Part shown: in pieces, positions 54,461-57,089 of the stretch
How positions within the stretch are numbered: position 1 is the stretch's first letter
Layout of the letters: the number at the start of each line of letters is the position of its first letter
From: Sipunculus nudus
Lineage: Eukaryota; Annelida; Sipuncula; Golfingiida; Sipunculidae
Assembly: GCA_026874595.1 (NCBI GenBank)
Contig: CM049315.1
Location: 60,636,889 to 60,700,888 of the forward strand
Reading direction: 5' to 3'
DNA length: 64,000 bases
Notes under the pieces: model-generated
Databases searched by the model: none
What the model was told of the DNA's origin: nothing
What the model saw: the letters and a program-made list of their open reading frames with translations, nothing else
Made by a program: the position numbers and the translations under genes

Positions 54461-57049
54461 TTTAGTCGGTCAATTTTGCTTATCATATATTTGGATAAAT
54501 ATTACTAAATAAATAGTTTTCTTTTTACTGATTGTTTCGCATTGTAAAATAATTCTTTTCAAAAGTTGCAAAAATATTGCAATCTTCGGTAAAACCTGTC
54601 GTAAATTATCTTAACAGGAAAAGTTGCCATGACAGAGCACTAAGGGTAAAACCTGTCGTAAATTATCTTAACAGGAAAAGTTGCCATGACAGAGCACTAA
54701 GGGTAAAACCTGTCGTAAATTATCTTAACAGGAAAAGTTGCCATGACAGAGCACTAAGGGTAAAACCTGTCGTAAATTATCTTAACAGGAAAAGTTGCCA
54801 TGACAGAGCACTAAGGGTAAAACCTGTCGTAAATTATCTTAACAGGAAAAGTTGCCATGACAGAGCACTAAGGGTAAAACCTGTCGTAAATTATCTTAAC
54901 AGGAAAAGTTGCCATGACAGAGCACTAAGAGTAAAACCTGTCGTAAATTATCTTAACAGGAAAAGTTGCCATGACAGAGCACTAAGGGTAAAACCTGTCG
55001 TAAATTATCTTAACAGGAAAAGTTGCCATGACAGAGCACTAAGGGTAAAACCTGTCGTAAATTATCTTAACAGGAAAAGTTGCCATGACAGAGCACTAAG
55101 GGCAATAGCTCTGCTAAACGAACCAAGGTGGAGCGATTGCCGAGACAGAGGGGAACAATTGAAAACAGGAATCTGAGTGAGCAATGCTGGGAAAGCAGGA
55201 ACAATAACACTTTTATTGAAAAGTCGCCGACGAACGGACAGACAGACAGACAGAACATATTTCTTGATTCTCTTTTAACTGTATGTTTTTCAGAAGCATT
55301 GCTAAAACAATATGGACTGCAGAATGACATGTGTCAGACCAAAGATCAAGAATGCAGGCAAGAGAAATTGACGACAACAGATGAACATACAAACATACTG
55401 ACAAACTGACACAACCTGAAAGACAGTTGACCAGACCTCTTTAATTGGAAATGTAGAGACTAATAAAATGAGCTATAGTTTGTGTAGATAAGACAATATT
55501 TGACGAAGTTATGAGCAAATTAATATTTTGGGTTTTTCGGTGACCTTTGACCTTGACCATTGGCCTATCTAAAATTAAAAACCAAAAAGCTTATAGGAGT
55601 TTTGTTTTTCCCATCAACTATATAATTTTCAAAATGACTGCTTGATAATTGTGGCCTGTAGCGCAAAAACAGGGAAATCTCGTAATATCTCGTTTGACGC
55701 GAAACGGTGCGAGAATTCGCGAGAATCTGTACAAAATCGAGTAAACTCACAAAGTTAGTAAAATGAGACCCCATATTTTGGTATTTGATGAATTTTCCAT
55801 AAACTATGCGTAACCATGGTAACAGTAGATTGAGACAGCTTCACATCAGGAGAAGGCCATGGAATGGCGAGTAAAATGAGCTACAGTTTATGACGCCGAG
55901 ATAAAATTGTGACGAAGATATGACGAAAAAACGATATTGATGACCTTCATGGGTTCTATCACCAGTATAAGATTCAGAGGGAGAGCTAAAAACTATGACC
56001 TTTGGGATGCCATGTGTCAGACGAAAGAAACAACTGACAAACAGACATTATGACACACCCGAGATGACAGTTGACAAATCCATCTCATAGCATATGAAAC
56101 AAAATGAGCTATAGTTTTTGTAGATAGACCTCTTTTTGGAGAAGTTTTGACGAAAACAAAATTTCGAAGGTTTTCGATGACCTTGACCATGACCTATATT
56201 GACCAAAAACTATAGGCTTCAAAAACTTTTGGTTTTCAATCAACCCTGTAAGTTTCTATCAGTTGCTACAAAATTGTTGCCAGTAGAGTGGGGACAAACA
56301 AAGACACAAAGATACATGCTCAACTGAATAATCTGCTTGCAGATTTCCGGCAAGCCATAATGCAGTACCACATCTTGAAATGAACGAATGAAATGTATAT
56401 TGTCCCTTTATATTTTCCTTTCTCTATGAATTATGATGACTTTATACCTGTACAAATAACACTCAACTTATTTTGCAAACAATTTTCAGGAAATTAACGC
56501 TCTCTGTTGGGGTCCAGAAGCGGATCCTGCCCCCCCCCCCCTGTTTTTTTCATCCACCGCAACCGTTTTTTTTAAGGAGTCCAGACAAAATTTTGCGAAC
56601 TGGACCCCCCTCCCACTTTCCGGACCTGGGGACCTTTTTAAGGTGTTTCAAGAGGAGAGTGCTGAGCATTTTATCCCTCAACCCATGTACTTACTCTTTA
56701 ACTTGCGAGTACATTATATATAAATAACTTATTTTGCAAACAATTTTCAGGAAATTAACGCTCTCTGTTGGGGTCCAGAAGCGGATCCTGCCCCCCCCCC
56801 TGTTTTTTTCATCCACCGCAACCGTTTTTTTTAAGGAGTCCAGACAAAATTTTGCGAACTGGACCCCCCTCCCACTTTCCGGACCTGGGGACCTTTTTAA
56901 GGTGTTTCAAGAGGAGAGTGCTGAGCATTTTATCCCTCAACCCATGTACTTACTCTTTAACTTGCGAGTACATTATATATAAATAATGTATATGTATATT
57001 TGAAAAAACGGAACTGGTAGACTGGTAAACAAAGAATGTTACTGGTCAG

Positions 57050-57089
<40 letters not shown>

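Noticed and set aside
54577-55176. 199-codon plus-strand frame with a 19-residue repeat
   Set aside because: It is a translation of the 57-bp array; no start context, splice sites, domain or non-repeat coding part supports it.
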